From: CAYGLV01 sp964351025
GTDB taxonomy: Bacteria; Actinomycetota; Thermoleophilia; Gaiellales; Gaiellaceae
Reading direction: 5' to 3'
Length of the DNA stretch: 26,592 nt
NCBI GenBank assembly: GCA_964351025.1
Contig: CAYGLV010000033.1
Span: 1-26,592, forward strand
Under the pieces are notes generated by a model. The model did not search any database, was not told the DNA's origin, and was given only the letters and a program-made list of their open reading frames with translations. Within the stretch, counting starts at the first letter, position 1. Every line of letters begins with the position of its first letter. The translations under genes were made by a program, and so were the position numbers. Positions 14,427-22,157 of this stretch are shown piece after piece.

Positions 14427-14432
14427 GTTATA
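14427..14432 (-). promoter_or_regulatory. -10 box for the HSL esterase
   Basis: TATAAC on the minus strand is followed by six bases and GTG 14420. It predicts a leaderless transcript. Together with the plus-strand box at 14446-14451 it makes a compact divergent promoter with 37 bases between start codons. Confidence 0.5.
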
Positions 14433-14445
14433 CCCGCCCCGCGCA

Positions 14446-14451
14446 TAGACT
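14446..14451 (+). promoter_or_regulatory. -10 box for the adenosine-deaminase-like gene
   Basis: TAGACT is followed by exactly six bases and ATG 14458, with no Shine-Dalgarno sequence. The identical hexamer and spacing serve the glycosyltransferase gene at 10148. Confidence 0.6.
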
Positions 14452-14457
14452 CGACGG

Positions 14458-15456
14458 ATGCGCTTCGAGAACGGCCTCGCGGAGCTCCACACCCACCTCG
14501 GCGGCTCGGTCGCCTCCGACATTCTCTGGAGCCTGGCCCACGAGCAGGGGATCGCTCTGCCGGTCAAGGACTACTGGGAGTTCGACCGCCTCGTGACGAT
14601 CTCCGACCCGCGCGGCGTCGCGAGCCTCGACGCGCTGGACGCGATCTACCACTGGACGGAGCTGATCCAGTCCTCGCCGCTCGCGGTCGAGCGTTCGGTG
14701 CACGCGGCGATCGGCGGCGCGTACCGCTCGCAGGGGATCACGACGCTCGAGCTGCGCTTCAACCCGATGAAGCGCAACCGCGGCGGAGAGCAGGACCTCG
14801 ACCACATCATCCTGGCCGCGATCCGCGGCCTCGACCGCGCGAGCCTCGAGTACCCGCAGGTGCGCTGCGGGCTGATCTTGATGATGGACCGCACGTTCGA
14901 CACCCACCAGAACGAGGTGATCGTCCAGAAGGCGGTCAGCTGGGCGTCGCGCGGGATCGTCGGGGTGGACATCGCCGGGCCGCGGCCCGGCGGCACGCGC
15001 TACGACTACGGCCGTGTTGCGCCGATGATCGAGACGGCGCGCGCGGCGGGGCTGGGAGTCACGATTCACGTGGGCGAGGAGGGCGGCCAGATGGGCCGCG
15101 ACGAGCTCCGCGAAGTGATCGAGCTGCTACGACCCGACCGCATCGGCCACGGCATTCTCGCCGCCGGCGATCCGGAGCTGATGGGTCTCCTGCGCGAGGC
15201 CGGGATCGTGCTCGAGATCTGCCCCACGTCGAACCTGCTGACCAAGGCTCTGTCGGACGAGAACGCGGTCCGGGAGACCTTTCGGGCCTTCGCCGACCAC
15301 GGGGTGGCGATCACGATCGCCACCGACGGCCCCGAGATGATGCACACGCACCTGCGCGACGAGCTCGACCTGCTGCTGCGGCTCGGCGCGCTCACCGAGA
15401 CGGAGCTGCGCGAGGCGAATGACCGGGCGCACGCCGTCAGCTTCATCGGACGTTAA
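14458..15456 (+). CDS. add: Adenosine deaminase-like metal-dependent hydrolase
   Basis: A 332-aa TIM-barrel enzyme of the adenosine deaminase group. HTHLGGS (11-17) gives zinc ligands His11 and His13; HVGEEGG (204-210) gives ligand His204 and catalytic Glu207; RIGHG (228-232) gives His231; ICPTSN (254-259) is the substrate-pocket block. The last motif reads ATDGPEM (288-294) where classic enzymes have TDDP: the zinc-binding Asp290 is present but the second Asp, which contacts the purine ring, is Gly291. The enzyme should be active, but the substrate may not be adenosine; related proteins act on adenine or other aminopurines. It would feed purine salvage in the cytosol. The ATG follows TAGACT by six bases. 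The EamA transporter gene lies 44 bases downstream. Confidence 0.85.
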   Translation: MRFENGLAELHTHLGGSVASDILWSLAHEQGIALPVKDYWEFDRLVTISDPRGVASLDALDAIYHWTELIQSSPLAVERSVHAAIGGAYRSQGITTLELRFNPMKRNRGGEQDLDHIILAAIRGLDRASLEYPQVRCGLILMMDRTFDTHQNEVIVQKAVSWASRGIVGVDIAGPRPGGTRYDYGRVAPMIETARAAGLGVTIHVGEEGGQMGRDELREVIELLRPDRIGHGILAAGDPELMGLLREAGIVLEICPTSNLLTKALSDENAVRETFRAFADHGVAITIATDGPEMMHTHLRDELDLLLRLGALTETELREANDRAHAVSFIGR

Positions 15457-15500
15457 CGAAGGATGCTCACGCTCCACCTCGCTCGTCCGTTCTAGCCGGT

Positions 15501-16403
15501 ATGCGACTCCGCACCTGGACCGCGCTCTGGACGCTCTATCTCGTCTGGGGCTCGACGTACCTCGGCATCAAGGTGATGGTCGAGACGATGCCGCCGTTCC
15601 TCTCAACCGGCGCCCGGTTCGCCCTCGCCGGGCTGCTGCTCGCCGCCGTGCTGGCGCTCCGCGGACGGAGCCTGCGCGTGACGCGGCGCGAGCTCGCAGC
15701 CTGCGCTGCGCTCGGCGCGGCGCTGCTGACCTTCGGCGTGGGTGTGGTGACGGTCGCCGAGACGCGGATCGACTCGAGCGTGGCGGCGATCATCGCCGGG
15801 TCGGTGCCGCTCCAGGTGGTCATCCTGCGCTTCCTCTCTCGCCAGCGGATCGCCCGTGCGACGCTCGCCAGCGTCGTGGTGGGGCTGGCGGGGGTCGCGC
15901 TCATCGTCGTGCCGGCGGGCGGGAGCGGCTCCACGCTCGGCGGGCTCGCGATCATGATCGCCGCGACGGTCTCCTGGTCGCTCGGCTCGTTCTTCTCGCA
16001 CCGGGCTCCACTACCCCGCGACCCGTTCGTCGCGACCGTGTGGGAGATGCTCGCAGCGGCTGTGTTCCTGACCGTGCTCGGGCTCGCCTCCGGTGAGGCC
16101 GGCGACGTCCGGCCCGAGGCCTTCTCGCACCGATCGCTCGCGGCGCTCGCGTATCTCGCCGTCGCCGGCTCGCTCATCGGCTTCAGCGCCTACGTCTGGC
16201 TTCTCCAGAACGTCCCAATCTCAAAGGTCGTGACCCACCAGTACGTGAACCCGCTCGTGGCGGTGCTGCTCGGCGCCGCGTTCCTCTCGGAACGGCTCTC
16301 GTGGACCGCCCTGCTCGGCGCCCTGCTCATCGTCGGCTCGGTCTTCGCGGTCGTCCGGCGCGAGACCGGCGGCCCGAACGAGCCCCTCGAGCCGGCCGCC
16401 TAG
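15501..16403 (+). CDS. EamA/DMT-family transporter
   Basis: A 300-aa membrane protein with ten predicted membrane helices in two EamA repeats. The first repeat opens with LWTLYLVWGSTYLGIKV (9-25), the family's usual start; the second starts near LGGLAIMIAATVSWSLGSFF and ends with VVTHQYVNPLVAVLLGAAFLSERLS, another EamA hallmark. Such carriers export amino acids, nucleosides or other metabolites; the substrate cannot be read from the sequence. Given the deaminase upstream, a purine-related role is possible but unsupported. No good -10 box or Shine-Dalgarno sequence was seen before the ATG, so it may be transcribed from the deaminase promoter. Convergent with the cbs gene with two bases between stops. 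Confidence 0.88.
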   Translation: MRLRTWTALWTLYLVWGSTYLGIKVMVETMPPFLSTGARFALAGLLLAAVLALRGRSLRVTRRELAACAALGAALLTFGVGVVTVAETRIDSSVAAIIAGSVPLQVVILRFLSRQRIARATLASVVVGLAGVALIVVPAGGSGSTLGGLAIMIAATVSWSLGSFFSHRAPLPRDPFVATVWEMLAAAVFLTVLGLASGEAGDVRPEAFSHRSLAALAYLAVAGSLIGFSAYVWLLQNVPISKVVTHQYVNPLVAVLLGAAFLSERLSWTALLGALLIVGSVFAVVRRETGGPNEPLEPAA

Positions 16404-16405
16404 CT

Positions 16406-17809
16406 CTAGCTCGTCTCGGTGCCGCGGTGGTGCAGGTAGTCGAGGAGATCCGAGCGCGTCAGGATCGCCGCCGGCCTGCCCGCCGACGCGACGACGACGG
16501 CGGAGCTGCGGCCGGAGAGGTCGCTATAGACCTGGTCGAGTGACTCGGAGACGTCCACCGAGGCGAGCGGCGGCCCCATCACCACCGCGATGTCCTCGTT
16601 CAGGGCGTCGGCGTTCTTGAAGACGCGCTCCAGCAGCCCGACCTCCTGGAGCGAGCCGATCACGTCCGACAGCGAGTCGGGCGGGCTCTGGCGGACGACC
16701 GGAAGCTGCGAGATCGAGTAGCGCTGCATCAGATCGATCGCCGCGCTCACCTTCTTGTTGGCTTCGATCGTGACGAGGTCGGGCAACTCGTGCTCCTCAC
16801 CGCGTTTGAAGCGCAGCACCTCGTCCACCGTCGCCCGTGCGCGGCGCTCGAGGAAGCCGTACTGCAGCATCCAGTTGTCGTCGAAGAACTTCGACAGGTA
16901 CGAGCGGCCGCTGTCGGGCAGCATCGTCAGGATCCGGGCCTCCGGTCCCAGGCGCCGGGCGACCTGAAGCGCCGCCCAGACCGTCGTACCGCCGGAGCCG
17001 CCCACGAGGAGGCCCTCCTCGCGGGCGAGCCGGCGCGCCGTCAGGAACGAGTCGGCGTCGGAGACGCGCACCCACTCGTCCACGACGGTCGGGTCGAGCG
17101 TCGCCGGCCAGGTGTCCTTGCCGATCCCCTCCACGAGATAGGGGTGCATCGGATGCTGGGCGTCGGCGGTGAAGACCGAGCCGTCCGGATCGGCGCCGAC
17201 GATCAGCACGTCGGGTCTGCGCTCCTTGAAGTAGCGGCCGACCCCGGTGATCGTTCCGCCCGTGCCGACGGAGATCACGATCGCCTCGATCTCGCCGTCG
17301 GTCTGCTCCCAGATCTCCGGCCCCGTCGTCTCGTAGTGCACCTCCGGGTTGGAGAGGTTCGAATACTGGTCGGGCTTGAAGCCGCCCGGGATCTCCTCGG
17401 CGAGCCGGTCGGAGACCGAGTAGTAGCTCTCCGGCGAGTCGTGCTCGACGGCGGTCGGGGTGATCACCACCTCGGCACCGTAGGCGCGCAGCATCGAGAT
17501 CTTCTCCTGGCTCATCTTGTCGGGCATCACGAAGATGCAGCGGTAGCCCTTGAGGGCGGCCGCAATCGCGAGCCCGACCCCGGTGTTGCCGGAGGTGGGC
17601 TCGACGATCGTGCCGCCGGGGCGCAGCTTGCCCTCGCGCTCGGCCGCCTCGATCATCGCCATCCCGATCCGGTCCTTGACCGAGCCGCCGGGGTTCAGGT
17701 ACTCGAGCTTCGCGAGAAGCTGCGGCGCGACGTCTCGGCCGATCCGGTCGAGCCGCACGATCGGCGTCCCGCCGACGAGCTCGAGGACGCTGGGGTACTC
17801 CCGGGGCAT
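16406..17809 (-). CDS. cbs: Cystathionine beta-synthase with C-terminal CBS pair
   Basis: A 467-aa PLP enzyme condensing serine (or O-acetylserine) with homocysteine to cystathionine. NPGGSVKDRI (39-48) carries the PLP lysine Lys45, EPTSGNTG (70-77) and GTGGTITG (182-189) bind substrate and PLP phosphate, and LPDSGRSYLSKFFDDNW (298-314) matches the CBS rather than the cysteine-synthase end. Residues about 340-465 form two CBS modules (VTIEANKKVSAAIDLMQRYSISQLPVV; then VMGPPLASVDVSESLDQVY), a likely regulatory Bateman pair. No N-terminal heme domain, as expected for bacteria. It links methionine and cysteine metabolism in the cytosol. The ATG lies 13 bases after the stop of the ATP-grasp/DUF1918 gene, suggesting co-transcription; TAGGGT (17820-17825) overlaps that stop but lies ten bases from the ATG. 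Confidence 0.92.
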   Translation of the reverse strand: MPREYPSVLELVGGTPIVRLDRIGRDVAPQLLAKLEYLNPGGSVKDRIGMAMIEAAEREGKLRPGGTIVEPTSGNTGVGLAIAAALKGYRCIFVMPDKMSQEKISMLRAYGAEVVITPTAVEHDSPESYYSVSDRLAEEIPGGFKPDQYSNLSNPEVHYETTGPEIWEQTDGEIEAIVISVGTGGTITGVGRYFKERRPDVLIVGADPDGSVFTADAQHPMHPYLVEGIGKDTWPATLDPTVVDEWVRVSDADSFLTARRLAREEGLLVGGSGGTTVWAALQVARRLGPEARILTMLPDSGRSYLSKFFDDNWMLQYGFLERRARATVDEVLRFKRGEEHELPDLVTIEANKKVSAAIDLMQRYSISQLPVVRQSPPDSLSDVIGSLQEVGLLERVFKNADALNEDIAVVMGPPLASVDVSESLDQVYSDLSGRSSAVVVASAGRPAAILTRSDLLDYLHHRGTETS

Positions 17810-17822
17810 ACCGGCGGGAACC

Positions 17823-18056
17823 CTAGCGGGCCGGCTTCACCGCGCGCGGCACGCGCTCCCGGCGCCGGATGACGGCGTCGGTCCCCGGGTAGAAGATCGA
17901 CTCGTGCTCGTCTTCCCAGCGCACGCGGTAGTGCTCGTGCTCGGCGCCGCCGAGCACCTCGACGATCTCGCCGAGACGCGGCGTATCGCCGACGGCGCGA
18001 CCCGAGATGACGACCACGTCGCCGGGCTTCGCGCTCGTGCTCTCCTTCTTCGTCAC
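17823..18056 (-). CDS. Possible separately initiated DUF1918 protein (77 aa), nested in the fusion
   Basis: From GTG 18056 the same frame would yield a 77-aa protein, VTKKESTSAKPGDVVV onwards, close to the size of free-standing DUF1918 proteins found in actinobacteria. A perfect AAGGAGG (18062-18068) lies five bases upstream, the same arrangement as for the full-length gene. This suggests the DUF1918 gene was originally separate and kept its ribosome binding site when it came into frame with the ATP-grasp gene. DUF1918 is a small beta-rich domain of unknown role. Whether both forms are made is not known from sequence. Confidence 0.5.
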   Translation of the reverse strand: MTKKESTSAKPGDVVVISGRAVGDTPRLGEIVEVLGGAEHEHYRVRWEDEHESIFYPGTDAVIRRRERVPRAVKPAR

Positions 18057-18983
18057 GTTCGCCTCCTTCGCCTGCATGTTGGCGCGGTCCAGCGCCCGCA
18101 GCATCGGTGACCATCCGGATCCTGCGTGCGGGATCGCCGCGAGCTCCTCAAGCCCGAGCGCCGAGACGATCTCCGAGCAGAGGTCGCCCGCCGGCAGCTC
18201 GTAGCGGTAGTCGAAGTCGACCGCACCGTTCAGCTCGAGCACGACGTAGCCGCCGACGCCGTCCGGCAGCAGGTCGATGCCGACGAGGTCGGAGCCGATC
18301 GCCCGCGCGGCGGCCGCCGCGACGGCGCGGGCAGCTGGAGGAGGCAGGGCCGGCTCGAGGCGCCCGCCGAGAGAAACGTTCGTCCGCCATTCCCCGGGCG
18401 CCGCGATCCGCACCGTCGCACCGACGACCCGGCTCCCAGCAACCAGCAGGCGCAGGTCACGGTCGCCGTGCGGCACGTAGACCTGCGCGAGCGCGCCGTG
18501 GCGGCGGAACCACTGCCGCCCTTCTACCTCCCCGAGGCGCCGCCCGAGGGAGGAGCGGTCCGGGCAGAGGAACACATCGCGCCCCCAGCTGCCGAAACGG
18601 GGCTTGAGGACAAGTGGAAACTCGAGCTCGGGCAGTGGCCCCGCGGCCGGGACGTGCCACGTCCATGGGTGAGGCAGCCCGGCCGCGGCGAGCAGCCGCG
18701 CCGTCTCGCGCTTGTCGTGCGCTCCGAGCAGCGCGTCGGGCCGGTTCAGCACGCGCACGCCGCGGCGCTCCAGCTCCGGCACGAGCTCGAGCCCCGGTTC
18801 GAGCCCGTCGAGCGAGGGCAGCACGTCGAGCCTGACGAGGGCGACGTCGCCGGGCCCCAGCAGCTCCACCGCCTCGCCGGGCCAGAGTATGCGGGCCTCG
18901 ATGCCCCGGGCGATCAGCGCCCGCGCAAACACGCCGTTCGTCAGCGTCGGGCTGCCGAGAATCCCCAGCAGGCGCTCGCGCAC
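17823..18983 (-). CDS. RimK-like ATP-grasp protein fused to a DUF1918 domain
   Basis: A 386-aa protein in two parts. Residues about 1-298 are an ATP-grasp ligase of RimK type: NRPDALLGAHDKRETARLL (80-98) is the pre-grasp region, FPLVLKPRFGSWGRDV (122-137) has the ATP-binding Lys, EWRTNVSLGGRLEP (198-211) follows, and VLELNGAVDF (248-257) provides Mg/ATP ligands with Glu and Asn. Such enzymes form amide bonds between a carboxylate and an amine. Residues about 316-373 match DUF1918: KPGDVVVISGRAVGDTPRLG, then HYRVRWEDEHES and FYPGTDAVI. I choose GTG 18983 because AAGGAGG lies five bases before it; GTG 18989, two codons earlier, would touch that site. Codons between the domains contain another AAGGAGG-N5-GTG, so DUF1918 may also be made alone. 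Substrates unknown. Confidence 0.82.
   Translation of the reverse strand: MRERLLGILGSPTLTNGVFARALIARGIEARILWPGEAVELLGPGDVALVRLDVLPSLDGLEPGLELVPELERRGVRVLNRPDALLGAHDKRETARLLAAAGLPHPWTWHVPAAGPLPELEFPLVLKPRFGSWGRDVFLCPDRSSLGRRLGEVEGRQWFRRHGALAQVYVPHGDRDLRLLVAGSRVVGATVRIAAPGEWRTNVSLGGRLEPALPPPAARAVAAAAARAIGSDLVGIDLLPDGVGGYVVLELNGAVDFDYRYELPAGDLCSEIVSALGLEELAAIPHAGSGWSPMLRALDRANMQAKEANVTKKESTSAKPGDVVVISGRAVGDTPRLGEIVEVLGGAEHEHYRVRWEDEHESIFYPGTDAVIRRRERVPRAVKPAR
18062..18068 (-). promoter_or_regulatory. Internal Shine-Dalgarno site before DUF1918
   Basis: AAGGAGG on the minus strand, five bases before GTG 18056, lying inside the linker codons of the ATP-grasp/DUF1918 frame. Strong match to the anti-Shine-Dalgarno sequence in a window where few genes have one. 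Confidence 0.6.
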
Positions 18984-18988
18984 ACCCA

Positions 18989-18995
18989 CCTCCTT
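18989..18995 (-). promoter_or_regulatory. Shine-Dalgarno site for the ATP-grasp gene
   Basis: AAGGAGG on the minus strand, five bases before GTG 18983. It decides the start over GTG 18989. No clear -10 box was found in the 100 bases upstream, so the promoter of this leadered transcript is not located. Confidence 0.65.
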
Positions 18996-19101
18996 GGTAG
19001 GGCCATGGTCGGACGAAGGGCGCCAGGTGACATCGGCGCTTCCCCCGATCCGGGGCGCGGGCGGCTACGGACGAGCTAGAACACGAGGTCGAACTCGTCC
19101 A

Positions 19102-20637
19102 TCAGTGGCGGAAGTGCCGCCGGCCGGTGAAGACCATGCAGGCACCCGCCCGCTCGACCGCCGCGATCACATCCTCGTCGCGTTTCGAGCCCCCCGGCTG
19201 GATGAAGGCCGTCACGCCCGCCTCGAGCGCGACCCGGGGCCCGTCGGGGAAGGGGAAGAACGCGTCGGAGGCGAGCGCCGCGCCGGCGAGCTCGTGGGTG
19301 TGCTCACGCGCCTTCTCGACGGCGATCCGCACGGCGTCAACGCGACTCATCTGGCCCGCGCCGATGCCGATCGTGCGCAGCCCTCCGGCCAGCACGATCG
19401 CGTTCGAGCTGACGTGCTTGCAGACCCGCCAGGCGAAGAGCAGGTCGCCCCAGTCGGCCTCGCTCGGCGCGCCGCACGCGACCTCCATGCCCTCGCGGTC
19501 CTCGACGTCCCAGTCGCGATCCTGCACGAGCAGCCCACCGAGCACACGCTTGTAGCCGGCCTCGGCCGCGTCCGGCCGCCGCCGCTCGCCGTCGTCGAGG
19601 ATCCGTGTCGACTCCTTGCGCTGCAGCGCCTCGAGCGCCGCCTCGTCGAAGCCGGGCGCCAGCAGCACCTCTACGAACTGCTCCGCGAGCCGCTCCCCCA
19701 GCCCGGCCCCGACGGGCCGGTTGAGGACGACGACGCCGCCATAGGCCGAGATCGGGTCGGCGGCGAGGGCTGCGGCGTAGGCCTCCTCGATCGAGGCCCC
19801 GACGGCCACACCGCACGGGTTCGCGTGTTTGACGATCACGCACGCGGGCAGGGCGAACTCGCGGGCGAGGAGCCGTGCAGCGTCGAGGTCGTTGAGGTTG
19901 TTGAACGACAGCTCGCGCCCGTGCAGCTGCGTGACGCGCGAGAGCAGGTGCGTGCGGGCGCGCCGCTCGGCGTAGTAGGCGGCGCGCTGGTGCGGGTTCT
20001 CGCCATAGGCGAGCTCCATGACCTTCTCGAAGGCGGGAATGAAGAGCTCGGGAAAGGACTCGCGCTCGCCGAACCAGGCGGCGATCGCGGCCTCGTAGGC
20101 GGCCGTGCGCGCGAAGGCCGTCGCCGCCAGGGAGCGGCGGGTCTCGAGCGACAGCTCGCCGCGGCGCCGCAGCTCCTCGAGCACCGGCCCGTAGTCCGCC
20201 GGCCGGCAGACCGGGGCGACGTGGGCGAAGTTCTTCGCCGCGCCGCGCAGCATCGAGGGCCCGCCGATGTCGATCATCTCGACCGCGTCCTCCTCACGTA
20301 CGCCGTGGCGGGCCGCGACCTCCTCGAACGGATAGAGGTTGACGACCACGAGATCGAAGGGCTCGATGTCGTGCTCCTCGAGGGCCGCCACGTCGGCGGC
20401 CTCGTCGCGGCGCGCGAGGATGCCGGCGTGAATCCGGGGGTGGAGCGTCTTGACGCGGCCGCCGAGCAGCTCCGGCACCTCGGTCAGGGTCTCGACCAGC
20501 GTCGCCTCGAGGCCGGCCTCGCGGAGGACCTCCGCGGTGCCGCCGCTCGCCACGAGCTCGAAGCCGAGCTCAACGAGGCCGCGTGCGAACTCCTCCAGGC
20601 CTGACTTGTCGTAGACGGAGAGAAGCGCGCGGGCCAT
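19102..20637 (-). CDS. purH: Bifunctional AICAR transformylase / IMP cyclohydrolase
   Basis: A 511-aa PurH, catalysing the last two steps to IMP. Residues 1 to about 190 are the MGS-like cyclohydrolase domain: ALLSVYDKSGL (4-14), ASGGTAEVL (30-38), GGRVKTLHP (59-67) and MIDIGGPSMLRGAAKN (121-136). The transformylase part follows, with YGENPHQ (211-217), FNNLNDLDAA (245-254) and KHANPCGVA (270-278), where Lys270 and His271 are the catalytic pair. AFFPFPDG and QPGGSKRDEDVI near the end are also canonical. Length is typical. Its ATG shares one base with the purN stop (TGATG), so it is translationally coupled as the last gene of purM-purN-purH. No convincing terminator follows. Confidence 0.97.
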   Translation of the reverse strand: MARALLSVYDKSGLEEFARGLVELGFELVASGGTAEVLREAGLEATLVETLTEVPELLGGRVKTLHPRIHAGILARRDEAADVAALEEHDIEPFDLVVVNLYPFEEVAARHGVREEDAVEMIDIGGPSMLRGAAKNFAHVAPVCRPADYGPVLEELRRRGELSLETRRSLAATAFARTAAYEAAIAAWFGERESFPELFIPAFEKVMELAYGENPHQRAAYYAERRARTHLLSRVTQLHGRELSFNNLNDLDAARLLAREFALPACVIVKHANPCGVAVGASIEEAYAAALAADPISAYGGVVVLNRPVGAGLGERLAEQFVEVLLAPGFDEAALEALQRKESTRILDDGERRRPDAAEAGYKRVLGGLLVQDRDWDVEDREGMEVACGAPSEADWGDLLFAWRVCKHVSSNAIVLAGGLRTIGIGAGQMSRVDAVRIAVEKAREHTHELAGAALASDAFFPFPDGPRVALEAGVTAFIQPGGSKRDEDVIAAVERAGACMVFTGRRHFRH

Positions 20638-21215
20638 CAGGTGATCATGACCTTCCGCCCCTCCACGCGCACGCGACCGTCGAGCAGATGCCGCACCGCC
20701 TCGGGCAGCAGCCGGTGCTCGACCGCCTGGATCCGTGCGTGCAGCGTCTCGGGAGTGTCGCCCTGCTCGATCGGAACGCACTCCTGGAGGACGATCGGCC
20801 CCGAGTCCACGCCCTCGTCCACCAGGTGAACCGTGACGCCGGTCACCTTCACGCCGTGGGCGAGCGCGTCCTCGACCGGCGTCCGCCCGGGGAAGGCGGG
20901 CAGCAGCGCCGGATGGACGTTGACGATCCGGTTCCGGAAGCGCTCGACGAAGAGAGGCTGCAGAAGCTGCATGAAGCCGGCCGTGACGACGACGTCCACG
21001 CGGCGGCCTTCGAGCCAGTCGGCGAGCGCGAGGTCGCGCGCATCGCGGTCGGGGTAGTCCTCGAGGGCGAAGACTGCCGTCTCGACGTCGGCGCGGTGCG
21101 CCCGGCCGAGGGCCTCGACACCCGGCTTCGAGGAGGCGACCGCGACCACGGGCAGCCCCGCGGTGAGCAGCGCCTGCAGGTTCGTGCCGCGCCCGGAGAC
21201 GAGCACGCCGATCAC
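20637..21215 (-). CDS. purN: Phosphoribosylglycinamide formyltransferase
   Basis: A 192-aa PurN, transferring a formyl group from 10-formyl-THF to GAR. VSGRGTNLQAL (6-16) binds the phosphate of GAR; NVHPALLPAFPG (99-110) gives catalytic Asn99 and His101; HLVDEGVDSGP (130-140) gives catalytic Asp137. The length is slightly shorter than E. coli PurN (212 aa). The GTG at 21215 is chosen because it puts the Rossmann strand VIGVLVSGRG at the N-terminus and overlaps the purM stop by four bases (GTGA); the open frame upstream is purM in another phase. Second gene of the block, coupled on both sides. Confidence 0.96.
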   Translation of the reverse strand: MIGVLVSGRGTNLQALLTAGLPVVAVASSKPGVEALGRAHRADVETAVFALEDYPDRDARDLALADWLEGRRVDVVVTAGFMQLLQPLFVERFRNRIVNVHPALLPAFPGRTPVEDALAHGVKVTGVTVHLVDEGVDSGPIVLQECVPIEQGDTPETLHARIQAVEHRLLPEAVRHLLDGRVRVEGRKVMIT

Positions 21216-22135
21216 GCCGCCTCGATCCGCCCGATCACGAGCCGGCCGCCCCCGTCGGGGACGACCGCGCAGTAGCCGATCCCGAGGTTGAAGACCCGCC
21301 GCAGCTCCTCCTCGGCCACGCCACGCGCAGCGAGCCACGCAAAGACGGGAGGCCGCTCCCACGCGTCCCAGTCGATCCGCGCCCGCAGGCCGGGCGGGAG
21401 CACGCGCGTGAGGTTCCCCTCGATCCCGCCGCCGGTCACGTGCGCCAGCCCGCGCACGTCGGCCTCACGCCGGAGCGCACGCACGTCGTCGAGATAGAGC
21501 CTCGTGGGTGCGAGCAGGTCGGGCCCGTCGTAGTCGTCGCGCTCGGCCAGCAGCCGGCGGACAAGCGTGAAGCCGTTCGCGTGCAGGCCGGCCGACGGCA
21601 GGCCGACGACGAAGTCGCCGACCTCGATCCGGGAGCCGTCGACCACGTCGGAGCGTTCGACGAGCCCGACGCACGTGCCTGCAAAGTCGATCTCGCCCTC
21701 GCGGTAGACGTCGGGCAGCTCCGCCGTCTCGCCGCCGATGATCGCGCAGCCCGCGGCGCGGCAGACCTCCGCGGCGCCCTCGAGCAGCTCGGCCACCTGC
21801 TCCGGCTCGATCCGCGCCGCGGCGACGTAGTCGAGGAAGAAGAGCGGCTCGGCGCCCGTCGTCAGCACGTCGTTGATGCAATGCGCAGCGAGGTCGGCGC
21901 CGCAGTCGCGTAGACGTCCGCGGCGGCGGGCGAGGATCAGCTTCGTGCCGACGCCGTCCGTCGAAGCTGCGAGCAGGCGCCGCTCGTCGAGCGCGTAGAG
22001 GCCCGCGAAGCCGCCGAAAACGCCCGCCACCTGCGGCGTCGCGGTCGAGTCGACGGCGGCACGCAGCCGCTCGACGATCGCCTCTGCTGTCGAAAGCGAG
22101 ACGCCCGCCGCCTCGTAGGTGCGCTCTCCGCCCAC
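21212..22135 (-). CDS. purM: Phosphoribosylformylglycinamidine cyclo-ligase (AIR synthetase)
   Basis: A 307-aa PurM, closing the imidazole ring by converting FGAM to AIR with ATP. YEAAGVS (7-13), STDGVGTK (58-65), the conserved HCINDVLTTGAEPLFFLDY block (85-103) and GGETAELPD (134-142) are hallmark motifs; LPSAGLHANGFTLVR and THVTGGGIEGN-type sequence follow. It is shorter than typical PurM (about 340 aa), mostly at the two ends. The GTG at 22135 is preceded by TAGAAT six bases upstream and no Shine-Dalgarno sequence, so the purM-purN-purH mRNA should be leaderless. Divergent from ctaG with a 22-base gap. No PurR-box-like or guanine/PRPP riboswitch leader can fit there. Confidence 0.96.
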   Translation of the reverse strand: MGGERTYEAAGVSLSTAEAIVERLRAAVDSTATPQVAGVFGGFAGLYALDERRLLAASTDGVGTKLILARRRGRLRDCGADLAAHCINDVLTTGAEPLFFLDYVAAARIEPEQVAELLEGAAEVCRAAGCAIIGGETAELPDVYREGEIDFAGTCVGLVERSDVVDGSRIEVGDFVVGLPSAGLHANGFTLVRRLLAERDDYDGPDLLAPTRLYLDDVRALRREADVRGLAHVTGGGIEGNLTRVLPPGLRARIDWDAWERPPVFAWLAARGVAEEELRRVFNLGIGYCAVVPDGGGRLVIGRIEAA

Positions 22136-22141
22136 CCGCCG

Positions 22142-22151
22142 ATTCTAGAGT
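22142..22151. promoter_or_regulatory. Overlapping divergent -10 boxes, purM / ctaG
   Basis: TAGAGT (22146-22151, plus) precedes GTG 22158 by six bases; TAGAAT (22142-22147, minus) precedes GTG 22135 by six bases. The boxes share the TA of a CTAG palindrome. Both transcripts would be leaderless and the two start codons are only 22 bases apart. Simultaneous initiation in both directions is sterically unlikely. Confidence 0.65.
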
Positions 22152-22157
22152 GCTGCC

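Noticed and set aside
15493..15498. TAGCCG as a -10 box for the EamA gene
   Set aside because: Only two bases from the ATG and lacks the final T; does not fit the pattern seen elsewhere.
18987..18989. GTG 18989 as start of the ATP-grasp gene
   Set aside because: It overlaps the AAGGAGG site, leaving no spacing; GTG 18983 has the ideal five-base spacing.
19083..19098. Inverted repeat ACGAG/CTCGT after purH as terminator
   Set aside because: Five-base stem with a six-base loop and no T-run; too weak to call.
19075..19101. Eight-codon mini-ORF (MDEFDLVF) whose ATG overlaps the purH stop
   Set aside because: Too short to support without conservation; the TGATG overlap is suggestive but can arise by chance.
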